Numbered from the stretch's first letter, positions 16,106 through 25,297 are shown. The stretch: DNA of 64,000 nt from CAYMSF01 sp964392985 (GCA_964392985.1 CAYMSF010000008.1:1-64000); one strand, 5' to 3'. Numbers and translations: made by a program. Notes: generated by a model not told the origin, from the sequence alone.

Positions 16106-17851
16106 CTACTGCTTTTCTTTGTCAAAGTTGACGAGCAATGTCTCAACTTTGCCGGTAACGACAGATGGATTTGCCAGATATGCACGGTAAGCGGTCAACC
16201 GGTTGTTAATCGCATCGGTCAGTCCGGAGCCGCCAACTTGTGTCTTGACCGCAGCACAGTTAGCGATGAGTTCGGAAATCTTTTTATTGACATAATCGGT
16301 CGTGGAATGTAAATATATGCTTTTCAACAGCGCCGCATACCCGCCCAGCAGCATGATGTCGGAAGTTGCTCCGGAAAGATTATCCGTCAAATATTTATCC
16401 CCTAAATTCGGGTCGGACAGAAAATAAACAATCACCCGGAACGGGTCGCCGGCAGGCACATCCGCCGCTGCCAGGCGCTGAACAATAACTGCACACTTAT
16501 CCGCCGCCCGGTCATCATTATTTAAATATGCACATAACGCAGTAAAGACTGCTGCCTGTTTGCGCCGGGCAACATCTGCACGAACATTCTCCAGTTCCAT
16601 CGCCGCCATTATCGCGGTCTGCCCGGAGTCACCGGAAACCAGCATCGCCGTAGTCTCCGGCAGCAAATCAACATAATGCCGTGCCGCAACCGGAACAACA
16701 ACCGCCCGACGGGGTTTCGGGCGCAGGGTGATTACCGCAGTAACCATCAAAACCAACGCCAGCCCGAACGCAAGATAAAACTTCCAGTTAAACATTCTGT
16801 CAATCCAGCTTTTCTGCGCAGTTGAAGGATTAATCGCCGTGGCGGCATGGCGGGAATAGGAGTGCAATACTCTGATAATATCGTGATATTCCGGACGTTT
16901 TTCCGGGGCGAATTCAAGCATCTGCAATATCAGCGTCGTTAATTCCGGCGACAAATCATGGCGGAGTTGTTCCGGCGGAGTAAATCGCCGTTCCTCACGC
17001 ACCCGCAACAGTTCTGTTGTCGTGGAATAATTTTTAAACGGCATTTTGCCGGTAACCAACTCGTAAAAAACGACGCCTAAACTGAAAATATCGCCACGGT
17101 GGTCTTCATGGCCGGAAATCAATTTTTCAGGACTGACATAATGCGGACTGCCCCAGTCACGGGTAAGATGTGATAATTCGCGCGATTTAGCATCAAAAAT
17201 GGCTTGGGCAATACCGAAGTCGCCGATTTTAGCATTGGCATCAGCGTCGAGCAGAATATTGCCGGTTTTGACGTCATGATGGATTATGCCATGTTTTCTG
17301 GCGTTATCAAGTCCTTCGGCAACACTCGTCATCCAGCGGGCAGCTTGCAGCAACGGTATCTGTTCACGACCATTGAGATAATGTTCCAATGTTCCAAGCG
17401 ACATGAACTGCATCACAAAATATGGTTGATTTTCAAACTCGCCGCAGGAATAAATTGGTACGATACCGTGATGATTCAAACTGGCGGCGATTCTCGCCTC
17501 CTGAAGGAATATCTCGCCGAAATTATCAACAGAAGCAAGTTCAGGCTTCATTACTTTGATGGCGACTTCGCGGTCAAGGGTCACATCCAGCGTGCGATAA
17601 ACTTTTGCCATACCGCCCTCGCCGCACTGTTCCTCGAGCAGATAAGTGCCAAACCACTGGGGCACAATCAATATGGAACCACAGGCCGGGCATGGACAGA
17701 ATGAAAACGGCTCTAAAGAGGAAAGGTCAAGTTTCTGCAGACATGAATAACAGGAAACTTTCAGTTCCTTGACATCATGTTCAGTATCCAGTTCGATTTC
17801 AAGTTTTACCGGATTGGCAGCGCTCATTGTCATGGTTTTTTCCACGGTCAT
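16106..17851 (-). CDS. Ser/Thr protein kinase with N-terminal zinc ribbon and one membrane span
   Basis: 581 residues. C34-x2-C37 and C54-x2-C57 form a zinc-ribbon head. The kinase domain runs from about 68 to 335: glycine loop GEGGMAKV, K99 in VAIK, D193 in HHDVKTGN, D211 in DFGIA and SPHYVSPEK. The usual HRD is HHD, so this is a non-RD kinase, and SPE replaces APE. A single membrane helix (FYLAFGLALVLMVTAVITL, about 352-370) leads to an Ala-rich outer domain without recognised repeats. PVC bacteria carry many such PknB-like kinases. Its start overlaps the stop of the upstream WalJ-like gene by 4 bp, so the two are translationally coupled. The partner substrate is unknown. Confidence 0.88.
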   Translation of the reverse strand: MTVEKTMTMSAANPVKLEIELDTEHDVKELKVSCYSCLQKLDLSSLEPFSFCPCPACGSILIVPQWFGTYLLEEQCGEGGMAKVYRTLDVTLDREVAIKVMKPELASVDNFGEIFLQEARIAASLNHHGIVPIYSCGEFENQPYFVMQFMSLGTLEHYLNGREQIPLLQAARWMTSVAEGLDNARKHGIIHHDVKTGNILLDADANAKIGDFGIAQAIFDAKSRELSHLTRDWGSPHYVSPEKLISGHEDHRGDIFSLGVVFYELVTGKMPFKNYSTTTELLRVREERRFTPPEQLRHDLSPELTTLILQMLEFAPEKRPEYHDIIRVLHSYSRHAATAINPSTAQKSWIDRMFNWKFYLAFGLALVLMVTAVITLRPKPRRAVVVPVAARHYVDLLPETTAMLVSGDSGQTAIMAAMELENVRADVARRKQAAVFTALCAYLNNDDRAADKCAVIVQRLAAADVPAGDPFRVIVYFLSDPNLGDKYLTDNLSGATSDIMLLGGYAALLKSIYLHSTTDYVNKKISELIANCAAVKTQVGGSGLTDAINNRLTAYRAYLANPSVVTGKVETLLVNFDKEKQ

Positions 17852-18663
17852 AACTCCAGTAAGTCTGAAATAGGATTAAGCCAGAAAGTCTCAACGGCGC
17901 TATCCTGCCTGACGACCCGGAGATAAACGTCATCACGCTTGAGCGACTGCAATTTTCTGACGGCATTCTGTTCAACCTGTTCGTAAGAGTTGCATTCGCC
18001 GCTGACATGCACCAGAAAGAGCGCCACAGTACGGTGGGAAAGCAATTCCGGCAGTTTATCCAAAGTATCCTGGCTGTCCAAATGACCGTTGCGGCCCATA
18101 ATCCGCCGTTTCAAGTGCAACTGCCGGGTGGAATTGTAGAGCATCTCCCGGTCATAATTACTCTCCAGAACAAGAATGTCGCTGTTATGCAAGCGTTGCT
18201 GTGCCAGAGTGTTAACCACGCCCAGGTCAGTCGCAATCGCGACCGAACGCCCGTTTTTGCTGATATGAAATCCGACCGGTTCAATCGCGTCATGCTGTAC
18301 CGAAAACGGATTAATATTGAATCCGGCAAACACAAAAGAGTCGCCGGGGCAGAATTCCATCACTTTATCCGGCAATTTTTGCAATTTCCGTAAATAATCG
18401 GCAGTGCGATAAGAAACGAAGGCGGGAATTTGCAATTCATTGCAGAGCAGACGGCATCCCTTGACATGATCATCATGTTCATGGGTAATCAATACGCCTC
18501 TGACCGTTTCGGGCGCAACTCCGGTATTCCGCATGCGCTGCAACATTTCTTTGCGTGAGAAACCGGCGTCAACCAGAATCGCGCCGTCGTGGGAATGGAT
18601 GACAAAAGCATTGCCACCGCTGCCACTGCCTAATGCTGTTATTCCTACTTTCATTCTCTCCAA
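17848..18663 (-). CDS. WalJ/YycJ-like metallo-beta-lactamase-fold hydrolase
   Basis: 271 residues. The metal-binding HEHDDH motif is in VLITHEHDDHVKGC; other fold features are GSGSGGNAF near the start, ILVDAGFSRK, VAIATDLGV with the bridging Asp, and LESNYDRE, which is typical of the WalJ/YycJ/VicX branch, possibly a DNA-end-processing nuclease. HVSGECNSYEQVEQ near the C-terminus supplies the last His. It is cytoplasmic. It is first in a two-gene unit with the downstream kinase and divergent from rpoN. No WalRK genes are nearby, so the family name should not imply cell-wall control here. Confidence 0.8.
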   Translation of the reverse strand: MERMKVGITALGSGSGGNAFVIHSHDGAILVDAGFSRKEMLQRMRNTGVAPETVRGVLITHEHDDHVKGCRLLCNELQIPAFVSYRTADYLRKLQKLPDKVMEFCPGDSFVFAGFNINPFSVQHDAIEPVGFHISKNGRSVAIATDLGVVNTLAQQRLHNSDILVLESNYDREMLYNSTRQLHLKRRIMGRNGHLDSQDTLDKLPELLSHRTVALFLVHVSGECNSYEQVEQNAVRKLQSLKRDDVYLRVVRQDSAVETFWLNPISDLLEL

Positions 18664-18884
18664 AAGCTATGATTAACCGTAAAATTTATCGGTATGCTTA
18701 ATTCAACAAACTCAATTCCGGAAAATGCAACTGTTTCATTTTCCAATTTTTCACAGTGTTACAACTGGAAATATTTCGTTTAACACGCTAATATACTATG
18801 AATTAACTCTAACGGCAATCTATTTTTTCTGAAAAGTAAGACAAATAAACACAATTAATTAAATTAACGGGTTACCGGCGATAT
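18664..18884. other. divergent intergenic region upstream of rpoN
   Basis: 221 bp, AT-rich, between divergent genes. It must hold promoters for both, but I see no clear palindrome or conserved box. A good ribosome site is lacking directly before the rpoN ATG (GTTACCGGCGATAT). Confidence 0.3.
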
Positions 18885-20390
18885 ATGGCGGAACAAAATA
18901 TAAGTCAGCAGCAAACGCAACGTCAGGAACAGATTCTGGCGCCGCAACAACTGCAATCACTGGAAGTGCTGCTCACACCACTGCTCGAATTGCAGGATAA
19001 GCTCAATCATGAACTTGAACGTAATCCTCTGATAGAACAGGAATGGCCGGAACCGGAAGCTCCAGCGGGAGATTCCGCCGATAACACCGGCAGCGATGAA
19101 ACCGCACCGGCAGAATATCACGGCGAGGACCAACCGCTGTTCGCCGCCATACCAACCGGGAATATTGATCCTGCCGGTGATGACCATGAATCAAAGGAAA
19201 TCATGGAGTTACTGGATTTGAACTCCGACTGGCAGGATTATAAAAGCGAATACACCGGATATGACAACCCGCCGGATGAACAGGAAAAACGCGATTACAT
19301 GTTCAACTCAATCATTGAACAGCCATCACTGCAGGAGCAATTACTCGAGCAACTGCGGCTTTCTGACGTCGATACGGCGGTCAGTGCGGTCGCAGAACAG
19401 CTCATCGGCAATATTGATGAATACGGTTATCTGCGAACTCCACCGGATGACCTGGCGGCAAATCCCAAGTATCAACGCGAAACGGCGGAACAAGCGTTGA
19501 AACTGGTACAATCGTTTGACCCGCCCGGTATTGGCGCCAGAGATTTGAAGGAATGTCTGCTACTGCAACTCGCCAGAAAAAACAACCGTGACAAGAAACT
19601 GGTAACGCTTATCAAATCCCATCTTGATGAAATCAGCAAAAATCACCTGCCGCAAATAGCCAAAAGTATGAATATCAGCATGGATGAACTCAACGCCCTG
19701 ATTGAAAAAGTTAAAGGTCTAACGCCTCACCCGGCAACGGCAATTGCTCCGAATAATCCGGTTTTCGTCATTCCGGAAGTATATGTTGAAGCAGACGGAG
19801 ACGAATTCAAGGTAACCGTTAACAATGAGTATCTACCCCGGTTACGGATTTCCGCCGCATATCAAAATCTGCTCGAAGACCCCAATACCAATTCAGAAAC
19901 AAAGGAATACATCCGCGGAAAAATCATGAATGGAAAAATGCTGATCCGCAGTTTGGATCAACGCCAGAATACTATTCAGCGCATTGCTCAAGTCATTGTT
20001 GACAACCAGCACAGTTTTTTGAAAGAAGGGATCGAGCACCTGCATCCGATGACAATGCAACAGGTGGCAGACAAACTTGGTCTGCATGAAACCACCATCA
20101 GTCGCGCCATCGCCAACAAATATATGCAGACACCAATGGGAATGTATGAATTTAAATTTTTCTTCACCGGCGGCTATAAGTCCGAGGATGGAGAAGAACT
20201 TTCATCAAAAAGCATTCAGGAAAAAATTAACGACCTGATTACGCGGGAAGACACCAGAAAGCCTCTATCCGACAGTAAATTGTCCTCTTTACTCAAAAAA
20301 GCCGGACTCTCCGTAGCGAGAAGAACCGTGGCAAAATACCGGGAAAACATGGGAATACCACCGTCGAATTTGAGGAAAGAATACAAATGA
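18885..20390 (+). CDS. rpoN: RNA polymerase sigma-54 factor
   Basis: 501 residues. Region I is Gln/Leu-rich (ISQQQTQRQEQILAPQQLQS through LERNPLIEQ), followed by an acidic region II, the core-binding domain (FDPPGIGARDLKECLLLQL), the HTH (MTMQQVADKLGLHETTISRA) and the RpoN box ARRTVAKYRE near the C-terminus that reads the -24 element. All parts are present. It directs promoters that need an AAA+ enhancer-binding protein; no such activator lies in the window. The last 4 bp overlap the start of the following membrane-protein gene, an unusual partner for rpoN, which is more often followed by hpf and pts genes. Confidence 0.96.
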   Translation: MAEQNISQQQTQRQEQILAPQQLQSLEVLLTPLLELQDKLNHELERNPLIEQEWPEPEAPAGDSADNTGSDETAPAEYHGEDQPLFAAIPTGNIDPAGDDHESKEIMELLDLNSDWQDYKSEYTGYDNPPDEQEKRDYMFNSIIEQPSLQEQLLEQLRLSDVDTAVSAVAEQLIGNIDEYGYLRTPPDDLAANPKYQRETAEQALKLVQSFDPPGIGARDLKECLLLQLARKNNRDKKLVTLIKSHLDEISKNHLPQIAKSMNISMDELNALIEKVKGLTPHPATAIAPNNPVFVIPEVYVEADGDEFKVTVNNEYLPRLRISAAYQNLLEDPNTNSETKEYIRGKIMNGKMLIRSLDQRQNTIQRIAQVIVDNQHSFLKEGIEHLHPMTMQQVADKLGLHETTISRAIANKYMQTPMGMYEFKFFFTGGYKSEDGEELSSKSIQEKINDLITREDTRKPLSDSKLSSLLKKAGLSVARRTVAKYRENMGIPPSNLRKEYK

Positions 20391-22591
20391 CCCGCCCTGG
20401 CATCATGCCGCGAATAAATCATAAATTTCTACTGGCAGTAATGTTTGCGGCGGCAGTCGCAGCCTCTTTTTCGGTCAGAACGTTCATCTGCAACCGGGAT
20501 ATAAACTCCGTACGTCAAACGGTCAATGCCGATTTTGTTCCATATTTAGTCGAAAGTTCCATCATGTACGGTTATGCCAGAGACGTGGGCACCGGCAAAG
20601 GCATTCCGGAATACGACCAGCGTTTAATCGGGATGGAAAAAGTCAGGGTCAGAGAACAGATGCCGCTTGGCGTTGAATATTTTCTCGGCTATTCGTGGCG
20701 CTTGAAAAATGCCGTATTCGGACGTCCGGCGCCCTCTCCTGAAAGCCTGGATTATGACGACACTCCCGATGCCGCCGGTTTTATGCGCAATATTCTACGC
20801 TTCTGGTCATGTCTGACGGCTGGATTCATCTTCCTCTGGCTCTACTGGCTGGGGTGTCCGTTGACATTTGCCTTCTGCGGCGCATTGCTCCATGCGGTGG
20901 CGCCGGCGGCGATTGCCCGCCATACCGGACAGGATATTCTATGTGAACCATTCGCCCTGCCATTTATCGCCATGGCATTCGCCTGCCGGGCAGCTGCATT
21001 AAAATACAAAACACCAATCCTGTCGGCGTTGAGTACCGCAGCCGTTTTCGCCGCCACGGCTTTTTGGGATATGAGTCAGATTTGCTTCCTGCTTTTTGCG
21101 ACCTATGAATTGGCGCGATGGCTGACGGGCGGAAAAGTCATCACCCCCGTTTTTTCATCTCTTTTGAATTCCGAAAGTAATTCACCACGGGAAATAAAAC
21201 CAAAAAAAATACCTTACACCCGCTATTCATTATTTCTGTTGTGGTATGCGGCGCTGGTATTGTCAGCGCTGCTGGTACCATATAATCGTGCCCACCAGTT
21301 TATCTGCTCGCCGCTGTTAATGGTGGCATTCCCGTCGTTACTGTTGTTGCCGTTATTTAGAGTTAATGGCTGGCGGCGGCGTTTGCTGTTGTTTCTGACA
21401 GTAATCGCGGCACTTGGTCTGCTCTGGAGTTTTACCGGTTCCGGCTATAAACAGAACTACAACCACTTCCAGGAACTAATCAGCGCCAAAATAAAATATT
21501 GGAATGTAAAACCGTCCGACCCGGAGAAGCTGACCTTCGCCTCAAGATTTCTCTGGACGCCGTCATTACATTCTGCCACCATGGCAATTACCGGAACAAT
21601 GTTTCCCGCGTCATACTGGTTGATGTTGTTGGCGTTGATGGCAGGATTGTGTTTCCGGCGCGGCAGGGAATATCTTTGCCGGGGGTTTTCCTGTTATTCC
21701 CTGCCGTTATGGATGACGGTAATCTTCTTCGTTTTCTTTGTTTACATGGTGCGTTTTCACGTTTTTTGCGCGTTGTTTCTATCGGTGGCGTTTCCGCTGA
21801 TTATGTATGAATTGTCCCGTATCGGTCGCAAAAGTTGCATAACTGTATTAATAATTTTACTATCAGCGCTACTATTGGAAGGAGAAACGGGATGGAAAAT
21901 GCGACGGTCCTACCCGGAAAACTTTTTACGGGAAACCGCTAATCTGGTTAAGTGGTTGCGGGTGTCGAACACTGCAGACCGGGTCATTCTCGCCGATATG
22001 GGGTTGTCGCCGGTTCTGAAAGCCTATACCGGAGCTGCAATTCTTATTCAGCCCAAGTTTGAATTACCCGCCACAAGAAAAATAGTTGAAGACTATGTTA
22101 TGACCATGTTTCACGGTACGGAACTGGATTTTGCCAGATTCTGCGAACTGCACAACGTTGACCTGGTAATTTATAACCGGAATACCGCAACCGCTCCGAT
22201 GCATCCATATTCATACCGCTATATGGCAGCCGCCAGGAATGTCAACAAAAAATCTGCGGCGTTTCTAATGGATATGGCACCGGCCAAAATGAATTATTTC
22301 TATCCGGTTGCGCCACCGGTGGAATGCAAGGAACTTTCACGCCGCTATATCCTGTTTAAATTCATCCCCCCGCATAAAAAACGAATTGCGCAAAACACTG
22401 CGGAACTGGCGCGATATTACCTGGACAATGGTAATATGCAACTGGCGGAAAAGCTTGCCGTTGCGGCGTATATTACTGATCCGCTAAACCAGAACGCTTA
22501 CATAATGTATTATAAAATATTTCAAAAGATTCCTGATTTCACCCTTGCCGGTTTGATGGCGCAACCAAAACAACACTTGACCGGACGGTAG
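20387..22591 (+). CDS. polytopic membrane protein, GT-C/STT3-like
   Basis: 734 residues. Roughly 10-12 membrane helices occupy residues 12-490, with a soluble tail. A long first outer loop (VRQTVNADFVPYLVESSIM, GTGKGIPEYDQRLIG) followed by many short-loop helices (HAVAPAAIARHTGQDILCEP) resembles GT-C glycosyltransferases of the oligosaccharyltransferase STT3/PglB or PMT group. No WWDYG signature is seen, so membership is tentative. The end of the tail (ARYYLDNGNMQLAEKLAVAA) looks like a TPR-type helix pair. It would act at the inner membrane on a lipid-linked sugar. It overlaps rpoN by 4 bp and is probably co-translated with it. Alternative: a PVC-specific membrane protein of unknown role. 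Confidence 0.5.
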   Translation: MTRPGIMPRINHKFLLAVMFAAAVAASFSVRTFICNRDINSVRQTVNADFVPYLVESSIMYGYARDVGTGKGIPEYDQRLIGMEKVRVREQMPLGVEYFLGYSWRLKNAVFGRPAPSPESLDYDDTPDAAGFMRNILRFWSCLTAGFIFLWLYWLGCPLTFAFCGALLHAVAPAAIARHTGQDILCEPFALPFIAMAFACRAAALKYKTPILSALSTAAVFAATAFWDMSQICFLLFATYELARWLTGGKVITPVFSSLLNSESNSPREIKPKKIPYTRYSLFLLWYAALVLSALLVPYNRAHQFICSPLLMVAFPSLLLLPLFRVNGWRRRLLLFLTVIAALGLLWSFTGSGYKQNYNHFQELISAKIKYWNVKPSDPEKLTFASRFLWTPSLHSATMAITGTMFPASYWLMLLALMAGLCFRRGREYLCRGFSCYSLPLWMTVIFFVFFVYMVRFHVFCALFLSVAFPLIMYELSRIGRKSCITVLIILLSALLLEGETGWKMRRSYPENFLRETANLVKWLRVSNTADRVILADMGLSPVLKAYTGAAILIQPKFELPATRKIVEDYVMTMFHGTELDFARFCELHNVDLVIYNRNTATAPMHPYSYRYMAAARNVNKKSAAFLMDMAPAKMNYFYPVAPPVECKELSRRYILFKFIPPHKKRIAQNTAELARYYLDNGNMQLAEKLAVAAYITDPLNQNAYIMYYKIFQKIPDFTLAGLMAQPKQHLTGR

Positions 22592-22640
22592 AAACTTGAT
22601 AATGACGGGGCAATAAAACCACAATGGCTGCGGTAAAGAG

Positions 22641-22739
22641 TTATTCCAGAAAGAACGGTATCAACATCAAGATTATCCAATAGAATAACCCCAACATCAG
22701 CAGAACTAATTCCCAAATATTTTTATTTGAACCAATCAT
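22641..22739 (-). CDS. 32-residue putative membrane peptide
   Basis: Reads MIGSNKNIWELVLLMLGLFY followed by WIILMLIPFFLE: one hydrophobic helix with a short polar N-terminus. A GGA lies 7 bases ahead of the ATG. It stands alone in an intergenic gap and runs opposite to both neighbours. A 5-6-bp hairpin (22619-22633) followed by TTTTATTG on the same strand could end its transcript. The coding-like composition and the isolated position favour a real small protein, but no homology could be checked. Confidence 0.35.
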   Translation of the reverse strand: MIGSNKNIWELVLLMLGLFYWIILMLIPFFLE

Positions 22740-22757
22740 GCTTCCGTCCAGTTGATA

Positions 22758-22787
22758 TTAGTGGAACCGCAAATAAACGCGTCGCAT
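22758..22787 (-). CDS. possible nine-codon leader ORF
   Basis: MRRVYLRFH and stop, with GGAGG nine bases upstream (about 22797-22801). It ends 18 bp before the 32-residue ORF. The strongest ribosome site in this gap belongs to it, so it could be a leader that couples translation to the downstream peptide. It is too short to be secure. Confidence 0.25.
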   Translation of the reverse strand: MRRVYLRFH

Positions 22788-23011
22788 TTATTATTACCTC
22801 CATTATGAAAAAAGTCAAGAGCATTAAGTTGCGACATGACAATCTGCCGCAATAAAATTTGTTTTTTCAGTTTTTATTTTATTCTCCGGCTTGAAATCTG
22901 CCGGTTTATCTCGTAAATTATATGGCTTTATGTTTTATTATTTGATAAGATATTGTCATATTCAGAATAAAATATTATTAAACTTAAATTATAAAATTCA
23001 CTGGAGAAGTG

Positions 23012-24151
23012 ATGGCCAAAATTTTCTTGACAGGAATTACTGGACTGGTTGGCAGTGCATTCGCCGTTAGTCTGCTACGCAAACAACCGGCGACGAAAAT
23101 TGTAGTTCTGACCAGAAGAAGTACGACCAGTACTGCGATGCAGCGGGTCGAAAATGCCATTAATGATCAGTGCCGTTTTGACGGATATCCTGAATCAGTT
23201 CCGGCGATCATAAGCTCCATCGAAGTTATTGATGGTGATGTTGTTGATCTTGATGCCACACAAATGGCAAAAAATCCTCTGCTCACTGATGTTGATACCA
23301 TATTCCACTGCGCCGCTGATGTAAATCTCGGCAAAGATGTTGACGGAAAAACTTTCAAAATAAATCTCGAAGGTACCAGAAACGTTCTGGCGCTGGCTAA
23401 ATTATTAAATGTCAAAAAATTCCATTATGTCAGTACTGCTTATGTCGCCGGTTGCATTAAAGGCAGAGCGATGGAGGGCGATCCAATTGATTCCGGATTC
23501 AATAACTCCTATGAAAACAGTAAGTATGAAGCCGAATTACTTGTTCGTGCTTCTAATATTCCCTTTACTGTCTATCGTCCATCCATTATCATCGGCAGAC
23601 GTTCAGACGGGCGTATCCGCAAACCGCTGGCATTTTACCGCATCCTGGAATTTCTGGCAAAGTTGAAGAGCCATCGTTGTTCAAAATTGAATCTTGATGT
23701 TACCGACTGGGTTGATTTGCATGTAAGCTTTAAAACGATTCCCTCCGATTATGTTTATTTTGTTCCAATCGACTATGTGCAGGAAACCATCAGTGCATTG
23801 TTTGAGCTTCCTGTTGCCAACAAGACCTATCATCTTACCGGCGACTGTCCGGTCAGCACCATCATGATTGATGAAGTTATATGTAAAGTATTAAAGTTAA
23901 AAGGTGTCACGGTTGAAGAAGTTGCTTCATGTCACACCATAGATGAAAAACTGCTGGCCAAGTTCCTCGGTGATTTGCTGCCGTATTTTTCTTCAGAAAT
24001 CATTTTCGACCAGTCCAATATTATTCAGGCGCTGGGTCCTGATGTTTTGAAATGGAACATCGGCGAGGATGGACTGCGTAAAATGATGACATCATTCTTC
24101 GCCGATTATTACAAGAATGTTGAATGGATACAAAAAGTAATTAACTCCTGA
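23012..24151 (+). CDS. NAD(P)-dependent SDR, thioester-reductase-like
   Basis: 379 residues from the ATG at 23012, placed 5 bp after a GGAG site; an in-frame GTG just before it is less likely. The Rossmann motif GITGLVGS, FHCAADVNL, YVSTAYVAG and the Y-x3-K pair in SYENSKYEAE place it in the extended SDR group, closest to the NAD_binding_4 (male-sterility/thioester reductase) branch, which reduces acyl thioesters or modifies sugar nucleotides. It has no carrier-protein or adenylation domain, so it acts alone or with a partner elsewhere. The amidohydrolase gene follows after 30 bp, probably in one operon. Substrate unknown. Confidence 0.8.
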   Translation: MAKIFLTGITGLVGSAFAVSLLRKQPATKIVVLTRRSTTSTAMQRVENAINDQCRFDGYPESVPAIISSIEVIDGDVVDLDATQMAKNPLLTDVDTIFHCAADVNLGKDVDGKTFKINLEGTRNVLALAKLLNVKKFHYVSTAYVAGCIKGRAMEGDPIDSGFNNSYENSKYEAELLVRASNIPFTVYRPSIIIGRRSDGRIRKPLAFYRILEFLAKLKSHRCSKLNLDVTDWVDLHVSFKTIPSDYVYFVPIDYVQETISALFELPVANKTYHLTGDCPVSTIMIDEVICKVLKLKGVTVEEVASCHTIDEKLLAKFLGDLLPYFSSEIIFDQSNIIQALGPDVLKWNIGEDGLRKMMTSFFADYYKNVEWIQKVINS

Positions 24152-24181
24152 ATCCATATTACCACACTGATTTGAATCAAT

Positions 24182-24970
24182 ATGGTTATTGATTTTCATA
24201 CCCATTTTTATCCCCCGAAAATTGTTGAACGGGCATTGTCTGCCATCGCCAGTTTTCCCGATATCAGCCCCGCGACTGACGGCACCGCAGAAGGCTTGAT
24301 GCGTTCCATGAAAGCAGCCGGGATAGACTGTTCCGTCGGCTTACCGCTGGCTAACACTCCGGACAATGTTCGCGGCGTTAACCGCTGGGCGGCCTCACAT
24401 AATCAATATCCGACCTTGCTCATCGGTTCAATTCATCCTGATTGCGATGATCCAGTCAAAAACATCCGCGAAATAGCCGCACTGGGACTAAAGGGAATCA
24501 AGGTTCACCCGGAATACCAGAAATTCAGTTTTACAGAAACCAGACTTGACCCGATATGGGAAACGTGTATTGAATGCGGATTATTCGTCCTGACTCATGT
24601 TGGCGCAGATATTTGCTTCCCGCCGCCATATCACAGCAATCCCAGGGAACTTCGCGACTTTCACGAACGCTTTCCCGCACTGAAATTAGTGATTGCCCAT
24701 TTTGGCGGTTGGCGGATGTGGGATGATGCGGAAAAATATTTAATCGGTCAGCCTGTTTTTCTTGATACCGCCTTCACCGCCGGTTTCCTTCCCGCTGAAC
24801 GCATTACCGCAATGATTAAACGGCACGGGGCTGAACGCATTATTTTCGGCACCGACAGTCCCTGGCGGGATCAACAGAAGGAACTTGATTTTTACCGCAA
24901 TCTTCCTCTCTCTGATGCCGAAAAAGAGCTTATCTTTTACCGCAATGCCGCCGGCCTGCTTGGGTTATAA
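24182..24970 (+). CDS. amidohydrolase-2 family TIM-barrel hydrolase
   Basis: 262 residues. Metal-site features in order: DFHTHFYPP (HxH), IKVHPEYQKF, LTHVGAD, AHFGGWRMW and FGTDSPW with the catalytic Asp. This fits the PF04909 type of metal-dependent hydrolases and decarboxylases, with no signal peptide. It lies 30 bp after the SDR gene. The family acts on many small carboxylates and esters, so the substrate cannot be named. No ribosome site is obvious in the short spacer. Confidence 0.8.
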   Translation: MVIDFHTHFYPPKIVERALSAIASFPDISPATDGTAEGLMRSMKAAGIDCSVGLPLANTPDNVRGVNRWAASHNQYPTLLIGSIHPDCDDPVKNIREIAALGLKGIKVHPEYQKFSFTETRLDPIWETCIECGLFVLTHVGADICFPPPYHSNPRELRDFHERFPALKLVIAHFGGWRMWDDAEKYLIGQPVFLDTAFTAGFLPAERITAMIKRHGAERIIFGTDSPWRDQQKELDFYRNLPLSDAEKELIFYRNAAGLLGL

Positions 24971-25042
24971 CGTTTCCGTTGGAATCTGAAGTATGTTTCA
25001 AATCCGGCAGGAGTAAAATCTTATATTCCCCTGCCAGTAATG

Positions 25043-25086
25043 AAAAACGCCCAATCTTTCCCTGCCATACAGAGAAAAATTGGGCG
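25043..25086 (-). terminator. rho-independent terminator
   Basis: On the minus strand CGCCCAAT pairs with ATTGGGCG (25079-25086 and 25048-25055); four or five further pairs extend it inward past one mismatch. It is followed at once by TTTTTC. It ends the transcript that carries the 26-residue ORF and possibly the VWA gene. Confidence 0.8.
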
Positions 25087-25151
25087 CAAACAAGTTCGTA
25101 AACGGAAAAATCAAAACAGAAATAATTGATTTTTCCGGCGACACTGCAAAG

Positions 25152-25232
25152 TTAAACTTGGTCGGTAAATACCTTATACAAAAAGTGAGTGCCGATAACC
25201 ATTCCCGGAAGAAAAAACAATACAAACATCAT
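25152..25232 (-). CDS. 26-residue putative membrane peptide
   Basis: MMFVLFFLPGMVIGTHFLYK followed by VFTDQV. A strong GGAGGT ribosome site lies 6 bases before the ATG, one hydrophobic stretch spans most of the peptide, and a solid terminator follows 65 bp after the stop. It begins 65 bp downstream of the VWA gene on the same strand. The ribosome site, terminator and hydrophobicity together make a real small membrane protein plausible. Confidence 0.5.
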   Translation of the reverse strand: MMFVLFFLPGMVIGTHFLYKVFTDQV

Positions 25233-25297
25233 TTCATACCTCCATGTTCAGAGTTAATCGTATCCTCAACCTAGGCATTTTTTGAATTTTCCATCGG

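Larger units (their letters stand above)
22592..23011. other. 420-bp intergenic region with two mini-ORFs on the minus strand
   Basis: Between the GT-C-like gene and the SDR gene, both on the plus strand. The minus strand holds a strong ribosome site and two short ORFs (22758-22787 and 22641-22739) described separately, then a weak hairpin (22619-22633) followed by TTTTATTG. The right part (22800-23000) is AT-rich promoter-like sequence, ending in CTGGAG ahead of the SDR ATG. Confidence 0.4.
24971..25297. other. intergenic region with a mini-ORF and terminator on the minus strand
   Basis: 327 bp between the amidohydrolase (plus) and the VWA gene (minus). It contains the 26-residue ORF at 25152-25232 and its terminator at 25043-25086. 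A 64-codon plus-strand ORF across the same stretch has no ribosome site and is read as a shadow. Confidence 0.5.
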
